Source: Gemmatimonadaceae bacterium (GTDB lineage: Bacteria > Gemmatimonadota > Gemmatimonadetes > Gemmatimonadales > Gemmatimonadaceae). From it: 64,000 nt of DNA. Under the pieces are notes generated by a model, which was not told the DNA's origin, did no database searches, and worked only from the letters and a program-made list of their open reading frames with translations. This document shows positions 8,203 to 15,986 of this stretch, one piece after another (position 1 is the stretch's first letter; each line of letters begins with the position of its first letter). The stretch is taken from assembly GCA_040882285.1 (NCBI GenBank), contig JBBEBQ010000018.1, positions 124,001 through 188,000 on the forward strand, read 5' to 3'. The translations under genes were made by a program, and so were the position numbers.

Positions 8203-9408
8203 ATGGATCCCATTCAACCGGTTCAGGCCGTGGCGCTGATCAACGAGCCCGTCGCGGTGTTCGCGTACATCGCCGCGGTGCTGGGCATGGTGTTCTGGCT
8301 GAGCGGACTCGCGCCGCTGAAGAAGCTGTTCGACATAACGCCCCCGGTGATCTACGCGTACTTCATTCCGACGCTGTCGACGGCTTTCGGCATCATCCCG
8401 CTCGCGTCGCCGGCCTACTCGTGGATGACTCGGTACCTCCTGCCGGTCGCGCTGCTGCTGCTGATGATCACTGTAGATCTCAAGGCGATCCTCAAGCTCG
8501 GCAAGATGGCGTCGATAATGATGGTCGCCGGCACGATCGGGGTGATCGCGGGGGCCATCGGCTCCTTCCTGGTCTTCCGTGGTTTCCTGCCGGCGGATGC
8601 ATGGAAGGGATTCGCGGCGCTGTCCGGCAGCTGGATCGGCGGGACGGCGAACATGGTGGCGATCGCGGAGAGCGTGGGCACGCCGCAGTCGGTCCTGGGC
8701 CCGCTGATCGTGGTGGACACCGTCGTGGGCTACGGCTGGATGGGCGTGCTGCTCTTCTTCAGCGGCTGGCAGGCGCGGTTCGACCGGCGGATCGGCGCGC
8801 GGACGGAGGCGATCGAGGAGACCAACCGCCGGCTCGCGGACGTCGCGGCCCGCCGGCGCCCCAGCGATCTGCGCGACATCGCGATGATCGTGGCGCTCGG
8901 CTTCGGCGGGGCCGTGCTCGCGCTGTACGCCGCGGGAAAGATGCCGACGCTCGGCGACCCGACCATCATCAGCACGACGACGTGGGCGGTGCTGATCGTC
9001 GTGACCGGCGGCCTGCTGCTGTCGTTCACCCGTGCGCGGGATCTCGAGGAGGTGGGCGCGTCGCGGATCGGTTACACCGCGCTGTACCTGCTGCTCGGCG
9101 CGATCGGAGCGCAGGCGGAGCTGCGGGCGATAGTGCAAACGCCGCTGTACATGCTGGCCGGCGTGCTCTGGATCGCGATCCACGCGGCGATCCTGTTCGG
9201 CGTGGCGCGGCTCATCCGGGCGCCGCTGTTCTTCGTCGCGACCGGGAGCATGGCCAACATCGGCGGTGCCGCATCGGCCCCGATCGTCGCGGGTGTCTAT
9301 CATCCCGCCATGGCGCCGGTAGGGCTGCTGATGGCGGTCGGCGGCTACATACTCGGGATTTACGGCGGGCTGGCGTGCGCCTGGATGCTGGGGGCGATAG
9401 CCACCTAG
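8203..9408 (+). CDS. DUF819 family integral membrane protein
   Basis: 401 residues with about ten to twelve hydrophobic segments, e.g. VFAYIAAVLGMVFWLSGLAP and YLLPVALLLLMITVDL. The conserved block SGSWIGGTANMVAIAES is typical of DUF819 (YjcL-like) transporters, and a second related glycine-rich block, GSMANIGGAASAPIVAGVYH, lies near the C-terminus as in a duplicated transporter fold. A charged cytosolic stretch separates the halves near residue 200. Substrate unknown. The ATG follows the biotin carrier stop by one base, so it is the likely last gene of the carboxylase operon. Uptake or export related to the carboxylase pathway is only a guess. Confidence 0.85.
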   Translation: MDPIQPVQAVALINEPVAVFAYIAAVLGMVFWLSGLAPLKKLFDITPPVIYAYFIPTLSTAFGIIPLASPAYSWMTRYLLPVALLLLMITVDLKAILKLGKMASIMMVAGTIGVIAGAIGSFLVFRGFLPADAWKGFAALSGSWIGGTANMVAIAESVGTPQSVLGPLIVVDTVVGYGWMGVLLFFSGWQARFDRRIGARTEAIEETNRRLADVAARRRPSDLRDIAMIVALGFGGAVLALYAAGKMPTLGDPTIISTTTWAVLIVVTGGLLLSFTRARDLEEVGASRIGYTALYLLLGAIGAQAELRAIVQTPLYMLAGVLWIAIHAAILFGVARLIRAPLFFVATGSMANIGGAASAPIVAGVYHPAMAPVGLLMAVGGYILGIYGGLACAWMLGAIAT

Positions 9409-9430
9409 CGGCTACCGCCCCCAAAAGCGC

Positions 9431-9679
9431 CTACTCGACCGTGATATCGCGGAACATGCCGTGCGCGATGTGCGGCTTCCCGTCCTTGTGATCCGGCACG
9501 AAGCACACGAGCGTGTAGGTCCACGGCCGCAGGTCCGCGGTGAAGTAGGCGCGCTCGCGCGAGCTCAATCCGGACACTCCACCGAGGAAGCTGCCCGGCG
9601 GCTGGTCGTGTATCTCGGTGAAGGCCGCGCCTGTCAGGATCAGCGCAGCCGCGGACGCGACTGTTCGGGCTCTATTCAT
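9431..9679 (-). CDS. Small secreted protein, probably trimmed cupredoxin-like
   Basis: 82 residues: a signal-like N-terminus (MNRARTVASAAALILTGAAF) and then a short domain ending in LVCFVPDHKDGKPHIAHGMF. That ending resembles the last strands of plastocyanin-like proteins, in which C, H and M are copper ligands. The usual N-terminal half of a cupredoxin fold (and a first His ligand) is absent, and only about 60 residues follow the signal peptide. It may be a shortened or decaying gene. It is convergent with the DUF819 gene and separated by 22 bases. Confidence 0.55.
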   Translation of the reverse strand: MNRARTVASAAALILTGAAFTEIHDQPPGSFLGGVSGLSSRERAYFTADLRPWTYTLVCFVPDHKDGKPHIAHGMFRDITVE

Positions 9680-9815
9680 CGGCTCGGAGACTCCTCTTGG
9701 CTGGGGAAATGCGTGACTCTTCCCGGCCGGACGGCCGGGGGGAGCGGGAAATTACGAGTGCAGGCCCTGACGCGGGAGGTGGGGGGAACGCTCCGTCGCA
9801 TCCGGGCCGGGGGGT

Positions 9816-9844
9816 TTGACTTAGCCTAAGTTGTTGCGTAGCTT
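9816..9844 (+). promoter_or_regulatory. Promoter-like element upstream of rplM
   Basis: TTGACT (9816-9821), 17 bases, TAGCTT (9839-9844). It is the best sigma-70-like match in the 255-base gap 9680-9934 and would leave a leader of roughly 80 bases before rplM. Confidence 0.5.
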
Positions 9845-9878
9845 ACGAGTCTGTTCCAAAACACCCCGAAAACATCAC

Positions 9879-9902
9879 CGTCGCCGGCAGAGCTCGGCGG
9901 CG
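9879..9902 (+). promoter_or_regulatory. Stem-loop in the rplM leader
   Basis: CGTCGCCG and CGGCGGCG flank an 8-base loop, an 8-bp stem with one G-U. It lies in the predicted 5' leader of rplM and could be an autoregulatory or processing site. No protein-binding motif is recognised. Confidence 0.4.
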
Positions 9903-9934
9903 GTTTGTACGTACGCTTCCGTTTCGCATCTCTA

Positions 9935-10387
9935 ATGAAGACTTATACCGCAACGCCAACCGACATCGAGCATCGCTGGTACATCGTCGACGCCGACGGT
10001 GTCGTGCTCGGCCGTTTGGCCAGCGAGATCGCCAAGATAATCCGTGGCAAGCACAAGCCGATGTTCACGCCCCACATGGACACGGGCGACAACGTCATCG
10101 TCATCAACGCCGCGAAGGTCAAGGTCACCGGGCGGAAGGCCGAGCAGAAGCGGTACTTCAAGCACACCGGCTACATGGGCCACGAGCGGTTCATGCCGTA
10201 CGCCACGATGATCGACAAGCATCCCGAGCGCGTGATCGAGAAGGCCGTGCACGGCATGCTGCCCAAGACCAACCTGGCCAAGTCGTCCCTGCGCGGGAAG
10301 CTCCGCGTTTACCCCGGACCTGCGCACCCGCACATCGCGCAGAGTCCCGTCGTTCTGGATCTCAAGAAAACCACTTCAACGAAGTAA
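9935..10387 (+). CDS. rplM: 50S ribosomal protein L13
   Basis: 150 residues starting MKTYTATPTDIEHRWYIVDA, typical L13 length and sequence. LGRLASEIAKIIRGKHKP and GYMGHERFMPY are conserved L13 segments, and KNLAKSSL-like KTNLAKSSLRGKLRVYPG ends the core. L13 binds 23S rRNA early in large-subunit assembly. The frame is open 30 bases further upstream, but MKTYT is the conserved start. No strong Shine-Dalgarno is visible. It is followed without a gap by rpsI, the usual partner. Confidence 0.97.
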   Translation: MKTYTATPTDIEHRWYIVDADGVVLGRLASEIAKIIRGKHKPMFTPHMDTGDNVIVINAAKVKVTGRKAEQKRYFKHTGYMGHERFMPYATMIDKHPERVIEKAVHGMLPKTNLAKSSLRGKLRVYPGPAHPHIAQSPVVLDLKKTTSTK

Positions 10388-10783
10388 ATGGCAGACTCCG
10401 CAGTCACGCACACGATCGGCCGCCGCAAGGAAGCGGTGTGCCGGGCCTACATCACCCCCGGATCCGGCAAGTGGGACGTCAACGGTCGCACGCTGGGTGA
10501 TTACTTCCCCCGTCCGACCCTCGTAAGCGCGATTCAGCAGCCGTTCACGGCGACCGATACGCTCGGGCAGTTCGACGTGAAGGCGAAGCTCGAAGGCGGC
10601 GGCATGAGCGGCCAGGCGGGCGCGCTGCGCCTCGCGGTGGCCCGCGCCCTGGTGGTGATGGACGAAGCGCACCGCAGGAAGCTCCGCGGGCTCGGACTGC
10701 TGACGCGCGACGCGCGCGCGGTCGAGCGCAAGAAGCCGGGCCGCCCGAAGGCGCGCAAGAAATTCCAGTTCAGCAAGCGGTAA
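10388..10783 (+). CDS. rpsI: 30S ribosomal protein S9
   Basis: 131 residues. The N-terminal THTIGRRKEAVCRAYITPG and the invariant basic C-terminus KARKKFQFSKR, whose tail reaches the P-site tRNA, identify S9. Its ATG directly follows the rplM stop codon. Cotranscription with rplM and rpsB is likely given gaps of 0 and 7 bases. Confidence 0.97.
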   Translation: MADSAVTHTIGRRKEAVCRAYITPGSGKWDVNGRTLGDYFPRPTLVSAIQQPFTATDTLGQFDVKAKLEGGGMSGQAGALRLAVARALVVMDEAHRRKLRGLGLLTRDARAVERKKPGRPKARKKFQFSKR

Positions 10784-10790
10784 GCGACCG

Positions 10791-11702
10791 ATGACTCATC
10801 CGAATCTCGAGCAGCTGCTCGAAGCCGGTGTGCACTTCGGCCACCAGACCCGCCGCTGGAATCCGAAGATGCGCCGGTTCATCTTCGCCGAGCGGAACGG
10901 GATCCACATCATCGACCTGCAGAAGACGCTGCGGCAGCTGGAGCTGGCGCAGAAGCTCGTGCGCGAGGTGATTCTGCGCGGCGAGAACGTTCTGTTCGTC
11001 TGCACCAAGCGGCAGCTCGCCCCGCTCGTGCGGGCGGAAGCCGAGCGCTGCGGCGCGATGTTCATCACGGAGCGCTGGCTCGGCGGACTGCTGACCAACT
11101 TCCAGACGATCAAGAAGCAGCTGCGCCGGCTGAAGGAGCTCGAGTCGGGCGCGGAAGAGGGCGGCGGCTTCGAGAACTACACCAAGAAGGAGCAGCTGCT
11201 GTTCAGCCGGCAGCGCGAGAAGCTCACGAAGAATCTCGCCGGCATCAAGTCGATGACGCGGATCCCCGGGCTGATGTTCGTGATCGATTCCAAGAAGGAG
11301 CGCATCGCGGTCGCCGAAGCCAACAAGCTCGGCATTCCGATGATCGCCCTGGTGGACACGAACGCCGATCCCGATCTGATCACGGTTCCGATCGCGGGCA
11401 ACGACGACGCGATCCGGTCGGTCGAGGTGATGTGCAAGGCGATCGCCGACACGATCGTCGAGGCCCGCCGGGAAGCGCCGGTGCGCGAGGAAATCGAGGA
11501 AGCGGAGTCGTACACGTACAGCTCCGACCGCGGCGCCGAGCCCGAGGGCGAGTCCGAGCGCAGACGCAAGCGGCGTCCGCGGAAGCGGCGGGCGAAGCCC
11601 GAAGCCATCGCGGCGCGTCTCAAGATCGGCGGAGAGCCGGGAGAAGCGGGAGAAGCGGGTGAGGCGGCGGACGCCGGTGGCGACGAGGCGGTAACCGAAT
11701 AA
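10791..11702 (+). CDS. rpsB: 30S ribosomal protein S2 with charged C-terminal tail
   Basis: 303 residues, about 60 more than E. coli S2. Core motifs GVHFGHQTRRWNPKM, TERWLGGLLTNFQTI and ALVDTNADPDLITVPI are present. The extra residues form a low-complexity acidic/basic tail (ERRRKRRPRKRRAKPEA, then GEAGEAGEAADAGGDE). Such tails occur in S2 of several high-GC phyla, and their role is not established. The gene is followed by a heptad-repeat hairpin region and then tsf, the usual partner. Confidence 0.97.
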   Translation: MTHPNLEQLLEAGVHFGHQTRRWNPKMRRFIFAERNGIHIIDLQKTLRQLELAQKLVREVILRGENVLFVCTKRQLAPLVRAEAERCGAMFITERWLGGLLTNFQTIKKQLRRLKELESGAEEGGGFENYTKKEQLLFSRQREKLTKNLAGIKSMTRIPGLMFVIDSKKERIAVAEANKLGIPMIALVDTNADPDLITVPIAGNDDAIRSVEVMCKAIADTIVEARREAPVREEIEEAESYTYSSDRGAEPEGESERRRKRRPRKRRAKPEAIAARLKIGGEPGEAGEAGEAADAGGDEAVTE

Positions 11703-11704
11703 CG

Positions 11705-11722
11705 GTGACTAGTGACTAGTGA
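11705..11722 (+). repeat. Short GTGACTA heptad array
   Basis: Two and a half units (GTGACTA GTGACTA GTGA) three bases after the rpsB stop, on the plus strand. No facing array in the same gap. Confidence 0.8.
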
Positions 11723-11752
11723 ACTGCCGACGCGGCAGGAGTTAGATTCAGG

Positions 11753-11781
11753 GACGCCGCCGGCAGCTTGTCGGCGGCGTC
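11753..11781 (+). terminator. GC-rich stem-loop after rpsB
   Basis: Perfect 10-bp stem GACGCCGCCG / CGGCGGCGTC with a 9-base loop. There is no T-run downstream, so it may act as an RNA 3'-end stabiliser or a Rho-assisted/weak terminator rather than a classical intrinsic terminator. Confidence 0.5.
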
Positions 11782-11794
11782 GTTGCAGGAGGGG

Positions 11795-11888
11795 GCTATT
11801 AGCTGTTGGCTATTGGCTATTAGCTAGAAAACCCCGCGTTCCGCGCAGTTCCGCTGTGGCTAACAGCCAATAGCCAATAGCTAATAGC
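11795..11888 (+). repeat. Facing heptad arrays forming a long hairpin (rpsB-tsf)
   Basis: Left array 11795-11827 (GCTATTA GCTGTTG GCTATTG GCTATTA GC) faces right array 11859-11888 (GCTAACA GCCAATA GCCAATA GCTAATA GC). The arms are complementary over 30 bases with one G-U and one mismatch, and the loop is about 34 bases. A second small hairpin (TGGAGC-AGAC-GCTCCA, 11906-11921) follows before the tsf ribosome site AAGGA at 11932. Confidence 0.85.
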
Positions 11889-11944
11889 GTTCTTGTTAAT
11901 CACGATGGAGCAGACGCTCCACAGCTAGCATAAGGAATTTTGCA

Positions 11945-12538
11945 ATGGCATTTACAGCCAAGGACGTTCAGGAGCTTCGCCAGCGCACCGGCGCGGGAAT
12001 GATGGAGTGCAAGCGCGCGCTGGAGGAGACGAAGGGCGACAAGGAGAAGGCGGAGGAATACCTTCGCAAGAAGGGAATCGCCAAGGCCGAGAAGCGCCTG
12101 GGCAAGCGGACCAGCGAAGGCCAGATCACCAGCTACATCCACCACAACGGCAAGGTCGGCGTGCTGGTCGAGGTGAACTGCGAGACGGACTTCGTCGCGC
12201 GCACCGACGACTTCAAGACGCTGGCTCGCGAGATCGCGCTGCACATCGCGAGCGCGGCCCCGCTGGCCGTGGACAAGGGCGGAGTGCCGTCCGGAGCCGT
12301 GGAGCGCGAGCGGCGCATCTTCGAGGAGCAGGCGCGCGCGAGCGGCAAGCCCGAGAACATCATCGCGAAGATGGTGGAGGGGAAGGTGGAGTCGTACTAC
12401 AAGGAAGTCGTGCTGCTCAGCCAGCCCTGGATCCGCGAGCCGAAAAAGACGATCGGCGATTTGGTCAAGGAGGCCTCCGCGCGGGTCGGGGAGAATATCC
12501 AGGTCAGGCGGTTCGTCCGATTTCAAATGGGCGACTAA
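11945..12538 (+). CDS. tsf: Elongation factor Ts (short form)
   Basis: 197 residues, similar to the short Thermus-type EF-Ts (about 196) rather than the E. coli protein (283). The signature LRQRTGAGMMECKRAL is at residues 12-27, and CETDFVARTDDF near residue 80 is the Phe-containing element that inserts into EF-Tu. EF-Ts exchanges GDP on EF-Tu in the cytosol. A clear ribosome site AAGGA lies eight bases before the ATG. The second dimerisation subdomain seen in long forms is absent, as expected for the short type. Confidence 0.97.
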   Translation: MAFTAKDVQELRQRTGAGMMECKRALEETKGDKEKAEEYLRKKGIAKAEKRLGKRTSEGQITSYIHHNGKVGVLVEVNCETDFVARTDDFKTLAREIALHIASAAPLAVDKGGVPSGAVERERRIFEEQARASGKPENIIAKMVEGKVESYYKEVVLLSQPWIREPKKTIGDLVKEASARVGENIQVRRFVRFQMGD

Positions 12539-12543
12539 CGGCA

Positions 12544-12666
12544 GTGACTAGTGACTAGTGACTAGTGGCTAGTCAAGCGCTAACATCAAGCGGCTCCCGT
12601 CGTTCTGTAGTTCTATAGTTCTGTAGGTCTGCCGTTACCAGTCACTAGTCACTAGTCACTAGTCAC
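12544..12666 (+). repeat. Facing GTGACTA heptad arrays around an octad array (tsf-pyrH)
   Basis: Left array 12544-12571 (three GTGACTA, one GTGGCTA) faces right array 12639-12666 (CAGTCAC plus three TAGTCAC), complementary over 28 bases with two imperfect positions. The loop contains a different tandem array with an 8-base unit (GTTCTGTA GTTCTATA GTTCTGTA, 12602-12625). The right arm ends ten bases before the pyrH ATG, which has no obvious Shine-Dalgarno. Confidence 0.85.
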
Positions 12667-12675
12667 CTTTTTCTA

Positions 12676-13386
12676 ATGCCCCTCGCCTACTCCCGCGTCC
12701 TGCTCAAGATCTCCGGCGAAGCACTCGCCGGCGAGAAGGGCTTTGGATTCGACATGGCGGTGCTGGACCGCCTCGCGGGCGAGATCGCGGACATCGTCGA
12801 GATGGGCGCGGGAGTCGGGCTCGTGCTCGGCGGCGGCAACATCGTGCGCGGCGCGCAACTCTCCAAGATGGGAATGGATCGCGTCGGCGCCGACTACATG
12901 GGCATGCTCGGCACCGTGATCAACGCGCTGGCCATGCAGGACGTGCTCGAGCGCCGCGGCGTCGAGACGCGCGTCATGACCGCGCTCCGGATGGAGGAAG
13001 TCGCTGAGCCGTACATCCGCCGCCGGGCCATGCGGCATCTGGAGCAAGGCCGCACGGTGATCTTCGCGGGCGGAACCGGCAACCCGTACTTCTCCACGGA
13101 CACGGCTGCCGCGCTGCGCGCCATCCAGATGAAGGCCAACGTCATCATCAAGGCCACGGGCGTGGACGGCGTGTACTCGGCCGACCCGCGCAAGAACCCG
13201 GATGCCACGCTGTACGAGACGATCAGCTATCGCGACGTGATGCTGGAGGAGCTGGGCGTCATGGACCAGACCGCGATCACGCTGTGCAAGGAGAACGACC
13301 TTCCGCTCATAGTCCTCAACATCAACAAGCACGGCGCGGTGGCGAGCGCGATTCGCGGCGACCGCGTCGGCACACTCGTCCAATGA
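12676..13386 (+). CDS. pyrH: UMP kinase
   Basis: 236 residues, normal for bacterial UMP kinase. LLKISGEALAG (phosphate-binding lysine) at the N-terminus, GLVLGGGNIVRG, and FAGGTGNPYFSTDTAAALRA in the UMP-binding region define the amino-acid-kinase fold. It converts UMP to UDP with ATP. Start MPLAYSRVLLKIS at 12676. Its TGA overlaps the frr ATG, the common pyrH-frr coupling. Confidence 0.97.
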   Translation: MPLAYSRVLLKISGEALAGEKGFGFDMAVLDRLAGEIADIVEMGAGVGLVLGGGNIVRGAQLSKMGMDRVGADYMGMLGTVINALAMQDVLERRGVETRVMTALRMEEVAEPYIRRRAMRHLEQGRTVIFAGGTGNPYFSTDTAAALRAIQMKANVIIKATGVDGVYSADPRKNPDATLYETISYRDVMLEELGVMDQTAITLCKENDLPLIVLNINKHGAVASAIRGDRVGTLVQ

Positions 13387-13937
13387 GCACCATACAGCAG
13401 ATCAACAAGGACGCGAAGCTGGCGATGGATAAGGCTCTCGCGAACACCAAGCACGAGTTCGCGTCGATCCGGACCGGGAAGGCGACGACCAACCTGCTCG
13501 ACACGGTGAAGGTCGAGGCCTACGGCCAGACGATGCCGCTCAACCAGGTGGCGGGCGTGTCCGCTCCCGAGCCGCGGCTGCTGACCGTGACGCCGTGGGA
13601 CAAGGGCCTCACCCAGGTAATCGAGAAGGCGATCCGCGATTCCGATCTCGGGCTCAATCCCGCGACGCAGGGCGGTGTCATCCGCGTGCCGCTGCCCGCG
13701 CTCAACGAGGAGCGCCGCCGCGACCTGGTCAAGGTCGTGCACAAGCTCGCGGAAGAAGGGCGGATCGGGGTGCGGCACGCGCGGACCGACGCGCGCGACA
13801 AGCTGAAGAAGCTCGACAAGATGTCGGAAGACGACATCAAGCACGCCGAGAAGGACCTCCAGAAGCTGCACGACGAGGAGATCGGCAAGATCGAGGAGCT
13901 GCTGAAGGGCAAAGAAGCCGAGATCCTGGAAGTTTGA
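13383..13937 (+). CDS. frr: Ribosome recycling factor
   Basis: 184 residues, the standard RRF length. The helical bundle motifs FASIRTGKATTNLLD and VPLPALNEERRRDLVKVVHK are conserved, ending in EEIGKIEELLKGKEAEILEV. RRF works with EF-G to split post-termination ribosomes. The ATG at 13383 overlaps the pyrH stop. The longer upstream frame is pyrH read in another register. In many bacteria uppS separates frr from cdsA. Here only 55 bases lie between them. Confidence 0.97.
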   Translation: MSTIQQINKDAKLAMDKALANTKHEFASIRTGKATTNLLDTVKVEAYGQTMPLNQVAGVSAPEPRLLTVTPWDKGLTQVIEKAIRDSDLGLNPATQGGVIRVPLPALNEERRRDLVKVVHKLAEEGRIGVRHARTDARDKLKKLDKMSEDDIKHAEKDLQKLHDEEIGKIEELLKGKEAEILEV

Positions 13938-13992
13938 CAGTCTCGTCATCCGAGCCGGGCGCGCAGTCCTCGCAGCGGGGAGGTAGTCGGCC

Positions 13993-14853
13993 ATGGCGAT
14001 GAGCGAGTTCCAGTGGCGCACGATCTTCTCGCTCGTCGCCGTCCCCGTCGCCCTCTACATCGTGTTCCTCGGCGGGCCGTATCTCGTCACGCTCATCGGG
14101 AGCATGGCGGGCATAGCCGCGTGGGAGTTTTTCCGGATGTCGCGGGCCGGCGGGGTGGAGCCGCTGCAGACCCCGGGCGTGGTGATCACCGCGCTCATTC
14201 CGGTGGCCGTGCACGCCGACCGGCTCGGCGTGATCCACGTCTCGCTGCGCTGGCTGCCGGTCGTCTCGATCGTGCTGCTCGGCATGGCGATCTGGCTGCG
14301 CGGACCCTCGCGCCGTCCGGGCCTCGCCGTCGCGGCGACCCTGTTCGGGATCATTTACGCCGGCCTGTTCACGTACGCGTATTCGATCCGATACCATAGC
14401 TACGCGGTCGGTGCCGTCGCGGGATCCGTGCTCCTCGCGCTGCCGCTCGTGATCACCTGGTTGACGGACGTGGGCGCGTACCTGATCGGCAGGACGTTCG
14501 GAAAGAAGAAGCTCATCCCGAGCGTGAGTCCGGGTAAGACGATCGTCGGATCGCTCGCCGGCTTGACCTTCGCGGTGATCGGGGCGTGGCTGTACGTCGA
14601 GTTCCTGCTGGAGCCGTACGCCCAGCTCTCGATGCCGCCCGCGGCCGTGCTGGCATTCGGCTTTCTCATCAGCGTCGCGGCGCAGACCGGCGATCTCGCC
14701 GAGTCGCTGCTGAAGCGCGAGGCCGGCGTGAAGAACAGCTCCGGACTCATCCCCGGCCACGGCGGCATGCTGGACCGGATCGACAGTCTGCTGTTCGCTC
14801 TCCCCGCCGCCTACCTGTTGCTCGATCTGTGGTTGATACCCGCGCGGGCGTAA
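13993..14853 (+). CDS. cdsA: Phosphatidate cytidylyltransferase
   Basis: 286 residues with about eight hydrophobic helices. The CdsA signature near the C-terminus reads SLLKREAGVKNSSGLIPG followed by HGGMLDRID. The usual KD of the signature is KN here, while the metal-binding Asp residues in QTGDLAES and LDRID are kept. It makes CDP-diacylglycerol from phosphatidate and CTP in the inner membrane, feeding pssA (58685-59605). ATG at 13993 and a second ATG at 13999 are both possible. Its end overlaps the dxr start by 25 bases. Confidence 0.93.
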   Translation: MAMSEFQWRTIFSLVAVPVALYIVFLGGPYLVTLIGSMAGIAAWEFFRMSRAGGVEPLQTPGVVITALIPVAVHADRLGVIHVSLRWLPVVSIVLLGMAIWLRGPSRRPGLAVAATLFGIIYAGLFTYAYSIRYHSYAVGAVAGSVLLALPLVITWLTDVGAYLIGRTFGKKKLIPSVSPGKTIVGSLAGLTFAVIGAWLYVEFLLEPYAQLSMPPAAVLAFGFLISVAAQTGDLAESLLKREAGVKNSSGLIPGHGGMLDRIDSLLFALPAAYLLLDLWLIPARA

Positions 14854-15986
14854 CGCCGCGCGGAGTCGCCGTCCTCGGCTCGACCGGGTCGATCGGCACC
14901 ACCGCGCTCAGGGTGATCGCTCGCCACCCCGACCGTTTCCGCGTCTCGGCGCTCACCGCGTTCAACAACGCGCCGCTGCTCGACGAGCAGGTGCGCGAGC
15001 TCGCGCCGGGATTCGTCGGGATCGTGAACGCCAACGGCAGCCGGTCATCGCGCGGCTGGAGCACCGGCGTCGGTTGTCTCGTCGAGGCCGCGCGGCTCGC
15101 CGACACGGACATCGTGCTGAACGCCATCGTCGGCGCGGCCGGACTCGACGCGACGATCGCCGCGCTGGAGGCGGGCAAGCGCGTCGCGCTCGCCAACAAG
15201 GAAACGCTGGTGCTCGCCGGCGAGATCGTCACCGAAGCGGCGCGGCGCGGCGGCGGAGAGTTAGTTCCGATCGACAGCGAGCACAGCGCGATCCTGCAGT
15301 GCATCGCCGGGCGCCCGCGCGGCGACATCAGGCGCGTGATCCTCACCGCGTCGGGCGGCCCGTTCCGCGGCTGGAGCAGGCAGCAGCTCGAGTCGGCGAC
15401 GGTGGACGACGCGCTCCGCCATCCCACGTGGCAGATGGGCCGGAAGATCACGGTGGACAGCGCGACGCTGGCGAACAAGGCGCTGGAAGTGATCGAGGCG
15501 CACTTCCTGTTCGGGCTGCCGTACGACCGCATCGAGGTGGTCGTGCATCCGCAGAGCGTCGTGCACTCGATGGTGGAATTCGTGGACGGGAGCGTCATCG
15601 CGCAGCTCGGCGCGCCGAGCATGGAGCTGCCGGTGCTGTACGCGCTCACGCACCCGGACAGGATCGAGGACGCGGCCACTCCGCGCTTCGACCCCGTGGC
15701 GCAGTCGCCGCTGACGTTCGAGCCGGTGGCGGACGACGAGTTTCCCGCGCTGCGCCTCGGCTTCCGCGCCGGCATGACGGGCGGGGCCGCGCCGGCGGTG
15801 TTCAACGCGGCCAACGAGGAGGCCGTCGCGCTGTTCCTCGACGGGAAGCTGCAGTTCCCGCGGATAGTCGAGGCGATCGAGAGCGCGATGAGCGAGCTCG
15901 CGGGGATGGGCAGCGCCACGCGCGACGACCTGCTGGCCGCGGACGCGAAGGCGCGCGCGCACGTCGCCCGGCGGTTCGGCGGATGA
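14829..15986 (+). CDS. dxr: 1-deoxy-D-xylulose 5-phosphate reductoisomerase
   Basis: 385 residues from the GTG at 14829, standard for IspC/Dxr. NADPH-binding VAVLGSTGSIGTTALRVI lies at the N-terminus, ALANKETLVLAGEIV is near residue 125, PIDSEHSAILQC carries metal and substrate ligands, and the C-terminal NAANEEAVALFL is conserved. It catalyses the committed step of the MEP isoprenoid pathway. No ATG fits, and the GTG lies inside the cdsA end, 25 bases overlapping. The stop overlaps rseP's ATG, a common dxr-rseP pairing. Confidence 0.95.
   Translation: MVDTRAGVTPRGVAVLGSTGSIGTTALRVIARHPDRFRVSALTAFNNAPLLDEQVRELAPGFVGIVNANGSRSSRGWSTGVGCLVEAARLADTDIVLNAIVGAAGLDATIAALEAGKRVALANKETLVLAGEIVTEAARRGGGELVPIDSEHSAILQCIAGRPRGDIRRVILTASGGPFRGWSRQQLESATVDDALRHPTWQMGRKITVDSATLANKALEVIEAHFLFGLPYDRIEVVVHPQSVVHSMVEFVDGSVIAQLGAPSMELPVLYALTHPDRIEDAATPRFDPVAQSPLTFEPVADDEFPALRLGFRAGMTGGAAPAVFNAANEEAVALFLDGKLQFPRIVEAIESAMSELAGMGSATRDDLLAADAKARAHVARRFGG

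Noticed and set aside
12544-12666. CRISPR-like array
   Set aside because: Units are 7 bases in direct contact with no spacers, arrays are only four or five units long, and no cas genes occur in the window.
14586-14828. Longer dxr reading frame starting inside cdsA
   Set aside because: The upstream residues are cdsA read in another frame. The NADPH-binding fold starts just after the GTG at 14829.
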